Shown here: in pieces, positions 8,137 to 17,330 of the stretch
How the letters are laid out: each line of letters begins with the position of its first letter
Position numbering within the stretch: the first letter of the stretch is position 1
The notes under the pieces: generated by a model
The model's input: the letters and a program-made list of their open reading frames with translations, nothing else
Database searches by the model: none
Told to the model about the DNA's origin: nothing
Program-made: the position numbers and the translations under genes
From: Haladaptatus sp. R4
GTDB taxonomy: Archaea; Halobacteriota; Halobacteria; Halobacteriales; Haladaptataceae
Assembly: GCF_001625445.1 (NCBI RefSeq)
Contig: NZ_LWHG01000029.1
Coordinates: forward strand, 248,001-312,000
Reading direction: 5' to 3'
Length of the DNA: 64,000 bases

Positions 8137-9194
8137 TCCTCCACCTCCGTTTCGAGCGGGAAGTGAACCCGGTTCTCGGACTCCGACGACCGATAGATGG
8201 CCATGACCACTTCGAGTGCACGCTTGCCGTCCCGTCCCGTCACGGTTGGCTCGCTGTTGGCCTTCGCCGACTGAATGAAGTGTTCCACCGGACCGTCGTA
8301 CTTGGATCGGTCCGGAATCGGAACGTCGACGGTCCCACAGTCGTTGCCCAATTCGAGCCTGAGCGATGGTGCGACTTTATCGACGTAGATGACGCCCTCT
8401 TCGCCGACGATTTGCATCTCGATGGATTCGGGGTCCGTTCGCCACGCCGTCTCGAAAGTGCCCAGGGCACCGCTTTCGAAGCGGAGCGCGGCGACGGCCG
8501 TATCCTCGACGTCCGCATCCATCGACAGCGTGTCGCTGTACCCGGAGAGGGAGGAAACCGAGCCGAACAGATAGTTGACGAGGTCGGCGTTGTGGACGCC
8601 GATGTCGATGAGCGCGCCGCCACCGGACGTCGCCGCGTCGGTGAACCACGTCGAACGGGGTGACCAACCCTCCGGCCCGGGGTGGCTAAACCGACTTCGC
8701 ACCGACAGTACGTCGCCGATAACGCCCTTTTCGAGTAGCTCCTTGGTCTTCTCGTACACCGGATTGAACCGTTCGGTTTGGTCGATCATCAGGAACGCGT
8801 CGCTGGCGTCCGCCGCGTCGATCATCGCGTCCGCTTCCGTCAAGGAGGTGCTGATCGGTTTCTCACAGAGAACGTGGACGTCGTGTTCGAGCGCGGTGCA
8901 GACGACTTCCTTGTGCAGATGGTTCGGAAGACAGACGCTCACGGCATCGACGGCACCGGATTCGAGCATTTCGACGTAGTCCGTGTAGTACGATCCGATC
9001 CCGAACTCCGCCGCGACGGTCGCGGCTTTCTTCTCCTCGACGTCGCAGACGGCGACCAAGTCGACCTGTTCGCTCTTTCGATAGGCCGGGAGGTGGAGTC
9101 GCTGCGCGATCGCTCCGGTCCCGATAACTGCTGCTCGTAGGTTCTCGGTGTCGAGACCTTCCGTCTCGGAGGAGATCATTATCTCTTGTCCCAT
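8133..9194 (-). CDS. Gfo/Idh/MocA family NAD(P)-dependent sugar dehydrogenase
   Basis: The 353-residue protein has a Rossmann NAD(P) motif VIGTGAIAQRLHLPAYRKSE near the N-terminus and the family signature HVLCEKPISTSL, whose lysine is catalytic in relatives. The C-terminal alpha/beta domain contains GGALIDIGVHNADLV. These enzymes oxidise or reduce sugars, inositols or their derivatives. The start MGQEIM at 9194 is preferred over an ATG ten codons earlier because a minus-strand TATA-like element at 9224-9232 would start transcription near 9200. Its stop overlaps the isomerase start by four bases. Confidence 0.9.
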   Translation of the reverse strand: MGQEIMISSETEGLDTENLRAAVIGTGAIAQRLHLPAYRKSEQVDLVAVCDVEEKKAATVAAEFGIGSYYTDYVEMLESGAVDAVSVCLPNHLHKEVVCTALEHDVHVLCEKPISTSLTEADAMIDAADASDAFLMIDQTERFNPVYEKTKELLEKGVIGDVLSVRSRFSHPGPEGWSPRSTWFTDAATSGGGALIDIGVHNADLVNYLFGSVSSLSGYSDTLSMDADVEDTAVAALRFESGALGTFETAWRTDPESIEMQIVGEEGVIYVDKVAPSLRLELGNDCGTVDVPIPDRSKYDGPVEHFIQSAKANSEPTVTGRDGKRALEVVMAIYRSSESENRVHFPLETEVEE

Positions 9195-9654
9195 ATTCAC
9201 GCGACTCTCGTTCGACACCCCCAATTAATGTCTTCCTCAAATTTGATCGAATCAATCGATATTCGATACTCGTCGAATATCTATGGACACAGGGGAACGT
9301 CGCCGGGGTCGAACTTCGAAAACGGAAACGTCCACCGTCGTCTACAAATCTTTATTATGATTGTGAGCGTATATGTAATAGTGGAGGAAGGAGGAGTCGA
9401 ATCTCCTCGTTCACGCGGGCGATAGAAACGGTCGAGTGGGGAACGCGTCCGTCGCGGATCGATACCGACGAACCACGGAGTGGGGGACGTCGCGTCGGAC
9501 GCGATGCGGTCGGTGGCCGAGTGGAGGGGTGAGACTCCGAATCGGAGGAACAGGTCCTTGCGCCGATGACGTGAAACATCGCACCGACGTTCGTGCTCCG
9601 TTCGGCACTGGAGTACGAAGTTCGTACCGGACAGTCTCCACAGGGGAGCCAATA
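9195..9654. other. Divergent intergenic region
   Basis: The region holds the promoter of the dehydrogenase on the left, a 9-base inverted repeat at 9258-9281, and a plus-strand TATA-like CTTTATTATG near 9350-9360. The hairpin GAGGAGTCGAATCTCCTC lies near 9390-9410. No convincing gene is present in it. Confidence 0.5.
9258..9281. promoter_or_regulatory. Perfect inverted repeat, candidate operator
   Basis: GATATTCGA (9258-9266) and TCGAATATC (9273-9281) are exact inverted arms with a six-base spacer. The site is about 30 bases upstream of the TATA-like element of the dehydrogenase. Its arms share the ATTCGA/TCGAAT core of the palindrome at 2600-2611. Confidence 0.5.
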
Positions 9655-10098
9655 ATGACGGATAAACAACAGGGGAGAGGAACCGAATACGACCGTGGCT
9701 ACGACGAAGGATACGAGGACGCCCGGCGTCGTACTCGCCGGGCGAACCGTCGGGGAATCGTCGGCACCGTTCTCGGGGTCGTCGTCACCCTGGCCGTGGT
9801 GGTCAGTCTCCTCTTCGCGGTGTTCCTCGACGGAATCTGGCTCGGTTCACTCGTTACCGACAGTCCCACCGACGCGCCAGTGACGCCAGTCGTCCCCGCC
9901 CATGCGGGTGCGGACGGTGACGTGACGATCGTCGAGGGCGATACGACGGTAACTGTCGCCGGGACCGGTGCGGCGACGGTACCGACACCGATGGGCGATA
10001 TTACGATTATCGTCGAACCGACGACGATAATCCTCCCGACGAACGGTGATCTCACGGAACTCGGAGTGCACGTCGGTGGGGTTACCGTCGCTCACTGA
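9655..10098 (+). CDS. Single-span membrane protein of unknown function
   Basis: The 147-residue protein has a charged cytoplasmic N-terminus (YDRGYDEGYEDARRRTRRAN), one hydrophobic segment at about residues 32-56, and a threonine- and valine-rich outer domain of regular short strands such as GDVTIVEGDTTVTVAGTG. No family is recognised. The start MTDKQQGRG is preferred because the frame upstream is arginine-rich and unlike coding sequence. It may be transcribed from the TATA-like element near 9350, which would give an unusually long leader. Confidence 0.65.
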   Translation: MTDKQQGRGTEYDRGYDEGYEDARRRTRRANRRGIVGTVLGVVVTLAVVVSLLFAVFLDGIWLGSLVTDSPTDAPVTPVVPAHAGADGDVTIVEGDTTVTVAGTGAATVPTPMGDITIIVEPTTIILPTNGDLTELGVHVGGVTVAH

Positions 10099-10253
10099 CG
10101 CCGTTTCAGTGCACCCGGCGGGCCACAAGCCACGGGCCCATTTTCCGGGTGCCCTCGTCGTTCGACCCACGACGAACCCCCGGCACAACTGTTGGACATA
10201 CTGCATCCATACAGCAATATATCGATATTTATTCCCGAGAGCGTGGATAATTA

Positions 10254-10261
10254 TTTTATAA
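10254..10261 (+). promoter_or_regulatory. TATA box of the small zinc-ribbon gene
   Basis: TTTTATAA would start transcription near 10284. This excludes an ATG at 10272 and supports the start at 10314. Confidence 0.55.
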
Positions 10262-10313
10262 CTTTTCAAGAATGAAGAACTATATACGAGTCACCTGTAT
10301 CCCCTACCAACCC

Positions 10314-10499
10314 ATGGAAATCCTTCACCAGTTACGAGACGCATTCAGCTCGAAAGAACCCTCCCAACAAGTGGAGGAGAATTCATCAAAATTTGGGGAT
10401 GTCTTCGAATGCCGGGAGTGCGGTACGACGTTTATTTCGAATCCGACCCAGTGTTCGAAGTGTGACAACGACGAGTTCCGGAATCACGGCAGTTGTTGA
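10314..10499 (+). CDS. Small zinc-ribbon protein
   Basis: The 61-residue protein has two CxxC pairs, CREC and CSKC, in FECRECGTTFISNPTQCSKC, a one-knuckle-pair zinc ribbon. The N-terminal half is polar and helical. Such small zinc proteins are abundant in haloarchaea and some alter biofilm or stress behaviour, but no function can be assigned here. A frame 14 codons longer exists but starts upstream of the predicted transcription start. Confidence 0.75.
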   Translation: MEILHQLRDAFSSKEPSQQVEENSSKFGDVFECRECGTTFISNPTQCSKCDNDEFRNHGSC

Positions 10500-10662
10500 G
10501 GTTTGGACCGACCCGAACTCCGCCGATTGAAGGAGATTCGAAAACCGAAACGCGAGTGATTCCCGCGAACGGAGACGGGGTTCCTGCGAGAACGATTCGT
10601 ACCGTTCGAGACGTCCGTATTTCGCGTCCACATCGGCACCGACGTTCGACTACCAGTCACCG

Positions 10663-11343
10663 TCAGCGATCCATTTCGGCAGCGCGGCCGGTCCCACTAC
10701 CGAAGCCTGCACCGATGATGACGAGTAGAATGAAGAGGACCAAAATCAGTACGTATCCTCCAGCGTACCCCTCGGCGTCCATATCGGTTTGAACACCGTT
10801 CCGAAGGCGGCGTTCGAGCGCATCCGCACCGCCTTCGTTCTCCAAGATCGCTCGGAGACGCTCGAACTCCCGGGTATCGATCCGATCGAAATAGTGAACC
10901 GCCGCCGGAGCAGTATCGAAGCCGTCGGGAACGTCTCCCTCCGCGAAGGAGTCGAGTATCTCCACGATTGCGTCGAGGAAGTCCTGGTGTATTTCGATGG
11001 AATCGACGTCCGTCCGGGCCACCGTCCCGTTCGTGACTGTCGCCACGAACCCGTCGATGGCGAATAGCTCCTCCATCTCACCATCGAGAACCGGTGCGAA
11101 CCGCAACCTATCGAGGCGGAATTCGTCATCGGAGAGGGAGAGACCGGTCACCTCGAAGCGATCACTGCGTTTCTCCTCGTGACCGGTGTCCGTGCAGTCG
11201 GTGTCGTGGGTGCCACTACCGGTAACGGACCCGGAAAAGGCCCCCATGGCGACCGCCGTGCCGAGGAGTTGAACGAGCGTGCGTCGCGTTCGTTTGGGTG
11301 GCGAACCGTCCGCGTCCGTTTTCGGAGAAGTTTCGTCGGTCAT
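10663..11343 (-). CDS. Exported protein with Tat-like signal and C-terminal membrane anchor
   Basis: The 226-residue protein begins MTDETSPKTD and carries a Tat-like signal (RTRRTLVQLLGTAVAMG). It has an acidic soluble body and a C-terminal hydrophobic span (GGYVLILVLFILLVIIGAGF) followed by a short tail. It should therefore be an outer-surface protein held by its C-terminus. The body resembles haloarchaeal proteins of unknown function only. A start 20 codons earlier is possible but less like a Tat signal. Confidence 0.7.
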   Translation of the reverse strand: MTDETSPKTDADGSPPKRTRRTLVQLLGTAVAMGAFSGSVTGSGTHDTDCTDTGHEEKRSDRFEVTGLSLSDDEFRLDRLRFAPVLDGEMEELFAIDGFVATVTNGTVARTDVDSIEIHQDFLDAIVEILDSFAEGDVPDGFDTAPAAVHYFDRIDTREFERLRAILENEGGADALERRLRNGVQTDMDAEGYAGGYVLILVLFILLVIIGAGFGSGTGRAAEMDR

Positions 11344-11665
11344 TCGTCGCTGAACTAGCGACGGACAGCGGTTTAGTTGTTCACTCCCTGACTCCGGTAA
11401 CAAAGACCCCGATTCGTGCGCCCCGTTTACAAGGGCCGCCTACGAAGCCGAATCCATTCGACAGCGACGAGACGCATCGTTCCCATCCCCATCCGACACA
11501 TTTTGTGAGAGATAGATGCAAGAATAGCTGGTTTCGAGGAGCCACAACAGATACTGCCTCGATGCCGAGGTCAAAGCCAATCGAGGTGTTCACATAGTGC
11601 GCTAGGAGTTAGCGGCACACTCGTTGGGTATCCGACGCGGACGGATGCCGAGGAGAACACACAAC
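11344..11665. other. Intergenic region upstream of the reductase gene
   Basis: No convincing gene is seen. A minus-strand frame at 11381-11593 opens with MNTSIGFDLGIEAVSVVAPR, which faintly recalls a transposase-like DLGIE stretch, but there is no catalytic motif and no terminal repeat, so it is not called. Confidence 0.4.
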
Positions 11666-13369
11666 ATGAATACAGTCGAACGCTGGAAACAGGAGAAACA
11701 CCCGCTCGACGTCATCGACGACGTGTACGCGTATGCCGAAGAAGGACTGTCCTTCGACGAAATAGAAGCGCGCGCCGGAGACGGCGAGTGGGAACGATTG
11801 AAATGGGCCGGGCTATACGCGCACGGACAACACGAGGATTACTTCATGCTTCGCACGAAGGCCCCGGGTGGTCGCCTCACCACGGAGCAAGCCGAAGTCA
11901 TCGGCGAAGTCGCCGAGGAGTTCGCCACCGCACCCGAGGAACACGGAGGCGACGAACAGAATCCCGTGTGGGGAGACGCCTATCTGGATATCACGACACG
12001 GCAGGACATTCAGATGCACTGGATCGAGATCGAGGACCTGCCGGAGATTTGGCGGCGCTACGACGAGGTCGGTCTCACCACCGTCCAGGGCTGCGGTGAC
12101 GGTGCTCGGAACGTGCTTGGATGTCCGGCCGCCGGGCTGTCGGAACACGAGTGTTTCGACGCACAACCCGTCATCGACGCGGTTTCGGGCTTCTTTACGG
12201 GCAACCGGGAGTACTCGAATCTGCCGCGGAAGTTCAAGATGACCATCACCGGCTGTCAGGAGGACTGTGCCCAGTCACAGATCAACGACGTCGGACTGAC
12301 GCCCGCCCGGAAGCGGATCGACGGCGAGGAGTACTACGGCTTCCACGTGAAGGTCGGCGGCGGCCTCTCCGACGGGCCACGAATGGGGTCCCCGCTCGAC
12401 GTCTTCATCCAACCGGAGGACGCAGTGGAGTTCTGCCGCGCCGTCGCGCAGGTGTTCAAGGAACTCGGCGACCGGAACAACCGCGGCGTCTGCCGGATGC
12501 GCTATCTCGTCGAACAACTCGGACCGGAAAACTTCGAAGCGGCGGTTCGCGAGCGGTGTGACGTTCCCCTCGAATCCCGTGGTACCGACCTCAGCGAGAG
12601 CTACACGGGCGACCACGTCGGCGTCCACGATCAGAAACAGGACGGACTGCAGTACGTCGGGTTCAACGTCATCGCGGGACGCATGGGCGGGGACGAGTTC
12701 GCCGAAGCGCCGGGCCGCACGGGAGTACGGAACGGACGAGGCGACGATTCGTCTCGCCACTGATCAGAACTTCCTGATTTCCCACGTACCCGCGACCGCA
12801 CCGACGAACTGATCGACGAACCGTTCGCACGCGACTATCAACCCGACCCCGGCCCGTTCTCGCGCGGTGCAGTCGGCTGTACCGGGTCGGAGTTCTGCAA
12901 CTACGGCATCATCGAGACGAAAAAGCGCGTCCGACGGTGGGCCAAGGAACTGGATGAGCGGGTCCAGACGCCGGACGGCTTGGACGTCGTTCGGATGCAC
13001 ATGAGCGGTTGTTCGGCGTCGTGCGCCCAACCGCAGATTGCGGACATCGGTTTCCGCGGCGAGACGGTGAAGGTCGAAGGCTCCGAGGAGACCACGAACG
13101 AGGAGGGCGACGCGGTGGTCGAAGGGATGGACGTCGGCCTCGGCGGCTCGTTGGGTGCTGACAACGAGTTCATCGACTGGGTCGAAACCGCGGTTCCCGC
13201 GAATGCGGTCATCCCCGCGCTCGAACGGCTCTTCGAGGTGTACGTCGAGGACCGAGTCGAGGGCGAACGCTTCTACGAGTGGCACCGCCGGGTCGGCAAC
13301 GACCGCCTCCGCGACATCATGCGCCGTGCCGACGCGCCCGTGGCGAAAGGGGTGGCGCAGGATGACTGA
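11666..13369 (+). pseudogene. Sirohaem nitrite/sulfite reductase, disrupted by two single-base indels
   Basis: Read across three frames this is a full-length (about 567-residue) ferredoxin-type nitrite/sulfite reductase. The first half has GCGDGARNVLGCPAAG and TGCQEDCAQSQINDVG, the pseudo-symmetric counterpart of the active site. The second half has the [4Fe-4S]-sirohaem ligands as CTGSEFC (C-x5-C) and CSASC (C-x3-C). The frame shifts by one base at about 12710 and returns at about 12790, so the end is again in the first frame, but a stop at about 12761 lies between. Reactions of the family are six-electron reduction of nitrite or sulfite. Its stop overlaps the next gene by eight bases, so the two were one operon. 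Sequencing error is as likely as decay. Confidence 0.9.
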
Positions 13370-14861
13370 GCGGCGGTTCCCGGGCGTTCCGGGCGAGTCC
13401 AGTTCGGCCGGTTCGTCGGACGATTGCTGTGAAGACGGCCAATGTACGTGTGCCGTGAATGAGGACGGAGCGGGTTCGTCTCCGCCACGGCTCCGCTCGG
13501 ACGGCGGGAGCACCCCCAGTAACGTCGATTCCGACGGGAGCCTCGGCGAGGTTCAGTTCACCGAACCCACGGTGGGCAAGAGTCAGAACGTCGAGGGCTC
13601 CGACGCGAATCCGACGGCCAGACCCGGCGTCCCGGAGGGCGTCGAACTGGACACGCCGGGATACTCCATCCGGAGCGAGATGAACGACATCGACACGCCC
13701 GACGAGAAGACGTGGTTCATGGAGTTGGACGAGGCGGTCATCGAGGAGGAGCGGTGTATCCAGTGTGGTACGTGTGTCGCGGCGTGTCCGTCCGATTCCA
13801 TCGGCATCGGCGACGACGGCCTGCCGGAACTGGTGAAGATGTGCACGGGCTGTTCGCTCTGTTGGGACTTCTGTCCTCGGGGTGGCCTCCGGTACGAACG
13901 ACAGTGGAAGATCACCGGCGGCGACGACAACGTGTCGGGTGCGGGTGATCCGATCACCGAGTTCTCGGCAAAAGTCTCCGATAGCTGGCGGACGAACGCA
14001 CAGGACGGCGGGATCGTGACGTCCGTCCTCGTCCACCTCCTCGAAGCGGGTGAAATCGACGGGGCGCTCGTCGCCACGGAATCCGATGAGGAACCGTGGA
14101 AGGCCGAGAGTTTCCTCGCGACGAGCCGCGAGGAGTTGATCGAGAACGCCGGGAGTTTCTACAACCAGACGATGGCGCTCGGCAATCTCGACTTGGAACA
14201 GTGGGAAGAACAGCTTCCGGACAAGGACCCGGAGGACCTCTCGCTCGCCCTCGTCGGGACGCCGTGTGAGATCGAAGGGATTCGTGCACTCCAGGATTTC
14301 GCGTGGGACCACCAGTCCCACGAGGATGGCGTTCGCGCGATCGAGTATACCATCGCGCTGATGTGCACGAAGAACTTCAACTACGAGCGGCTCATCGGGG
14401 ACCAACTGCAGGAAAAGCGGGACATTCAGCCCGAGGAGATCGGCAAACTCGACGTTCTCGACGGTGAGTTTCGAGTGTACGACCACGACGAGGAACTCAT
14501 CGTCGAGGAATCCATCAAGAACTTCCACGGTGCCACACTCAAGGGTTGTGACGAATGTGCGGACTTCACCGGCTACTGTGCCGACCTCACCGTCGGTTCG
14601 GTCGGCAGCCCGAACGAATATTCGAGCGTCATCGTCCGGACCGAAACCGGACTGAAAGCGTGGGAGTTGGCCGAACCCGACCTCGAATACGAGGACCTCT
14701 ACAGTCGGAAAGCGATCGGTAAACTACAGAGCTGGGACAAGAAAAACGCGTTCTCGTCGTTGGAACGGCAGTTCGATCCGGACGCGCCGCGGTTCATCGA
14801 GTACACGGATCACGCCGAGCAGTACGGCACCGAACCCAATCCGCACGAGGCGGACCACTAA
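13362..14861 (+). CDS. Ferredoxin-domain FrhB/FpoF-type coenzyme F420 oxidoreductase subunit
   Basis: The 499-residue protein has an N-terminal low-complexity region of about 110 residues with a cysteine cluster (C22, C23, C28, C30). Two [4Fe-4S] motifs follow, CIQCGTCVAACP (C132 to C142) and CTGCSLCWDFCP (C161 to C171). The remainder is the F420-hydrogenase beta-subunit fold, with LALVGTPCEIEGIRALQDF (about residues 287-305) and a later cysteine group KGCDECADFTGYCADL. Homologues move electrons between F420H2, flavin and Fe-S clusters. It overlaps the reductase gene by eight bases. In methanogen F420-dependent sulfite reductase the same two halves are fused, so this pair may be a split version; that is inference. 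Confidence 0.85.
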   Translation: MTERRFPGVPGESSSAGSSDDCCEDGQCTCAVNEDGAGSSPPRLRSDGGSTPSNVDSDGSLGEVQFTEPTVGKSQNVEGSDANPTARPGVPEGVELDTPGYSIRSEMNDIDTPDEKTWFMELDEAVIEEERCIQCGTCVAACPSDSIGIGDDGLPELVKMCTGCSLCWDFCPRGGLRYERQWKITGGDDNVSGAGDPITEFSAKVSDSWRTNAQDGGIVTSVLVHLLEAGEIDGALVATESDEEPWKAESFLATSREELIENAGSFYNQTMALGNLDLEQWEEQLPDKDPEDLSLALVGTPCEIEGIRALQDFAWDHQSHEDGVRAIEYTIALMCTKNFNYERLIGDQLQEKRDIQPEEIGKLDVLDGEFRVYDHDEELIVEESIKNFHGATLKGCDECADFTGYCADLTVGSVGSPNEYSSVIVRTETGLKAWELAEPDLEYEDLYSRKAIGKLQSWDKKNAFSSLERQFDPDAPRFIEYTDHAEQYGTEPNPHEADH

Positions 14862-14984
14862 CTCGGTGTCGTCCCGTTCGTCGTCTTTTTTGCAGTATCG
14901 AGATTCGAGCAGCAGATAGGAAAAGTAGAGCGACGGATGATTCCACACGGTCAGAAACGATGCCACGGGGATGGGTGAAAGAGT

Positions 14985-15056
14985 AGACGAAGGTACAGGG
15001 GAAGACGAAGTACAATGGGGGGACGAAGGCACAGGGAAGGATGAAAACACAGCCAA
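14985..15056. repeat. Four imperfect 18-bp tandem repeats between convergent genes
   Basis: Units start at 14985, 15003, 15021 and 15039, each beginning RGAYGAA and containing ACARGG-like sequence. The first is AGACGAAGGTACAGGGGA. They fill the gap between the F420 oxidoreductase stop and the toxin stop. Confidence 0.75.
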
Positions 15057-15078
15057 CGGCGGGTAAAAGGAACTCCGC

Positions 15079-15507
15079 TCAGCGGCTCGATACGACGCGC
15101 TCGATGAGTCCGTCGAAGTCGTCGTCGAAGCTCAACACCGCATCGATACCGCGGGACTCGCACAGATGAATGATGCTCGCGTCCGTGAAACTGAGGTTCT
15201 GATCCTCATATCGGCGAAACGTCTCCAGCGCGGCTGTAACCTCGTCCGGTTCGACGTGGAGTAGTTCCAAGACGTTCGGAAACGAGTCTTCACCGAGGAT
15301 ACGACGTGCCACCGTGTTTGCGGCCTCGAACGACCCAGTTCGAACGCGGGTTAGCGTTACCACCTCGTCCAGTACGTAGTCGCTCGTGTACGGCTGACCG
15401 TACGTTCCATCCAGCAGTTCGTCGAACGCAGCAACTGCTTGCTCGTGGCGCTCTGCGTCCGTATCATGATGTGCAAAGAGGACGCCGGTATCGACGAAGA
15501 CACTCAT
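15079..15507 (-). CDS. PIN-domain toxin (VapC family)
   Basis: The 142-residue protein is a PIN-domain nuclease: MSVFVDTGVLFAHHD gives the first acidic residue, DYVLDEVVTLT the second, and NLSFTDASIIHLCESRGIDA plus LSFDDDFD the last ones. Such toxins cleave RNA, often tRNA, in a Mg-dependent way. It overlaps the upstream antitoxin gene by four bases (ATGA), the standard arrangement of a toxin-antitoxin pair. Confidence 0.9.
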   Translation of the reverse strand: MSVFVDTGVLFAHHDTDAERHEQAVAAFDELLDGTYGQPYTSDYVLDEVVTLTRVRTGSFEAANTVARRILGEDSFPNVLELLHVEPDEVTAALETFRRYEDQNLSFTDASIIHLCESRGIDAVLSFDDDFDGLIERVVSSR

Positions 15508-15779
15508 CCGTACAGTACGTCGTCGATATCTTCTTCGGTCGTCGTGGTGCCGGACGAAACCATTCCCTCGTGGAACGTCTCTCGCTCGGTTCTGGAAAGA
15601 GGGACTCGTTCTTCGCGGAACGAATCCACGAGATCCGCTTTCGATTCGATCGCGTTCTCGACGAGCCGGGCCAAAATCGTCTGCTGTGTCACTTTCCGCC
15701 CGGTTTTCAGTCGGATTTCGGCCTGTAACCGTTCGAGACGGGATTTAGTGTCGTCGTCCATCTTCACCGAAGTCGTCAT
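15504..15779 (-). CDS. Antitoxin of the PIN-domain toxin (ribbon-helix-helix-like)
   Basis: The 91-residue protein opens MTTSVKMDDDTKSRLERLQA, a ribbon-helix-helix-type DNA-binding start, and continues with a charged acidic C-terminal half (EREREV-like residues, ending DIDDVLYG) that should wrap the toxin. The N-terminus should bind the operon promoter for autoregulation. The pair is inserted between unrelated transport and redox genes. Confidence 0.82.
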   Translation of the reverse strand: MTTSVKMDDDTKSRLERLQAEIRLKTGRKVTQQTILARLVENAIESKADLVDSFREERVPLSRTERETFHEGMVSSGTTTTEEDIDDVLYG

Positions 15780-15903
15780 ACACGCTGGTAGTATCTTCTA
15801 CTGGGTAAAGATTACTACCGGAATTGCGCCCGGTGCTAACCGCGTCGATTGGGAGACTCTCCGCACCGGTTGGTAGGTCCTCCCCGGGAGCGTTCCGAGG
15901 AGA

Positions 15904-17330
15904 TCAGTTGACCGGCGTCGTCCGGGAGGATTGACCGATGACGACCTGTCCGGCGACCAGTACCAGCACCGCGATACCGACGCCGAGGATGGTCGCTGGC
16001 ACGCCCAGTAGTGTGCCTCCCGTTAGCTTCGTGCCGATGCCGAATATCGCCCCGAGAACCATCGAGGAGAGGATGACTCGGCCGTCGATTCCCCGCCAGT
16101 ACAGCGCGACGTACACTGGAACCAGGAGTCCGGTGGTCAGCAGTACCGCCCTGAAATCGTACAGGTCGAAGATCGATCCGGGCGGGGACGCGCTGATAGC
16201 CGTCGCGAGAAGTCCGAATCCGATGGTGGCGGCCCTCGAAATTTTCAGTTGATGGGCGTCGGACGTGTCCGGGTTGAAGTAGTCGTAGATGTCCCGCGTG
16301 AGCGTCACACCGATGGAGTGTAACCGGGTGTCGGTCGTCGAGAGGATGGCGCTCATGATTCCGAGGATGACGATGGTTCCCAACGTGGTGGGGAGAACCC
16401 GCATGATGAGAACGGGAAACGCCCGGTCCGTATTCGAGACGGTTATCCCGGCGTTGTGGAGCGCGACGCCGGTTGCGGCACCGAGGAGCGACGTGACGAC
16501 GAGGAACATCGCGATGATGACGCCACCGGCGGCGATGTGGAACTTCGTCGTTTCGATGTCCTTCGTCGCGTTGATGCGGATGATGACGTTCTGGCCCGTG
16601 AAGATGGTCCCGAAGAAGGCGACGATTGAACTCACGATGGTGATCAGGGTGTACGATCCACCGCCGAGCGGTGTAACGTTGGAGGGGTCGATGGCGGCGA
16701 ACTGTTGGTTCATCGCCGTGAGACGCCCAGATCCGTGACGAGGTACACCACCGCGGCCGTCATCAGCGCGACCATGACGGTTCCCTGAAGGAGGTCGGTC
16801 CACGCGACGCTCACCAACCCGCCGAGCACCGTGTAGACGATGAAGACGAGACCGATCACCCACACCATGTACTCGTACGGAACGCCGGTGATTTCGGTCA
16901 CCAACACGCTCGCGCCGACGAGTTGAATGACGAGATACACCCACGCGTTACTCAACAGGAGAAAACCGGTGACGGGACGGGCGTACTGTCGTCCGGTGAC
17001 GTTCGCGACGATGTCCGAGAGGGTCACCTTGTTCAACTCCCGTATCTTGTGCGAGACGAAATAGAGGCCGCTCATGCCGAGTGCGAGTCCGAAGTTCACG
17101 CCGACCATGATGGCGTAGCCCGTCTTCGAAAACTCGCCGATGACGCCGATAGCGGCGACGGCGCTGAAGAAGTTCGCGACGAGCGACCACGTCGCGAGCC
17201 ACTTCCCGAGGTTTCGGCCGTACACCCAGAAATCGTCCTTCGTGTTCGTTTTCAGGTATCCCCACGCGCCGATAGCGAGGACGATGAGGAGGTAGAGAAC
17301 GAACGCGGCGAGATACGTTCGATTCACCAT
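15904..17330 (-). pseudogene. Sodium:solute symporter (SSS family), frame-shifted
   Basis: Two overlapping frames make one symporter of about 475 residues. The first 200 residues (MVNRTYLAAFVLYLLIVLAI, then DDFWVYGRNLGKWLATWSL) contain the first membrane spans and the conserved N-terminal region. After VTDLG at about 16728 the frame changes and the protein continues with NQQFAAIDPSNVTPLGGGSY to the end. The join costs one base. The family uses the sodium gradient to import sugars, amino acids, or organic acids; the substrate is unknown. The start overlaps the stop of a 48-residue membrane protein. Treat as broken unless the base is confirmed. Confidence 0.88.

Noticed and set aside
9385-9415. 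tRNA-like T-arm in GAGGAGTCGAATCTCCTC
   Set aside because: There is no matching acceptor, D or anticodon arm upstream, so it is only a hairpin.
11381-11593. Transposase remnant suggested by DLGIEAVSVVAPR on the minus strand
   Set aside because: Too short, no catalytic residues and no terminal repeats; the resemblance is too weak to call.
13317-14528. 403-codon minus-strand frame under the F420 oxidoreductase
   Set aside because: Antisense shadow of the conserved iron-sulfur protein; high-GC haloarchaeal genes commonly create such open frames.
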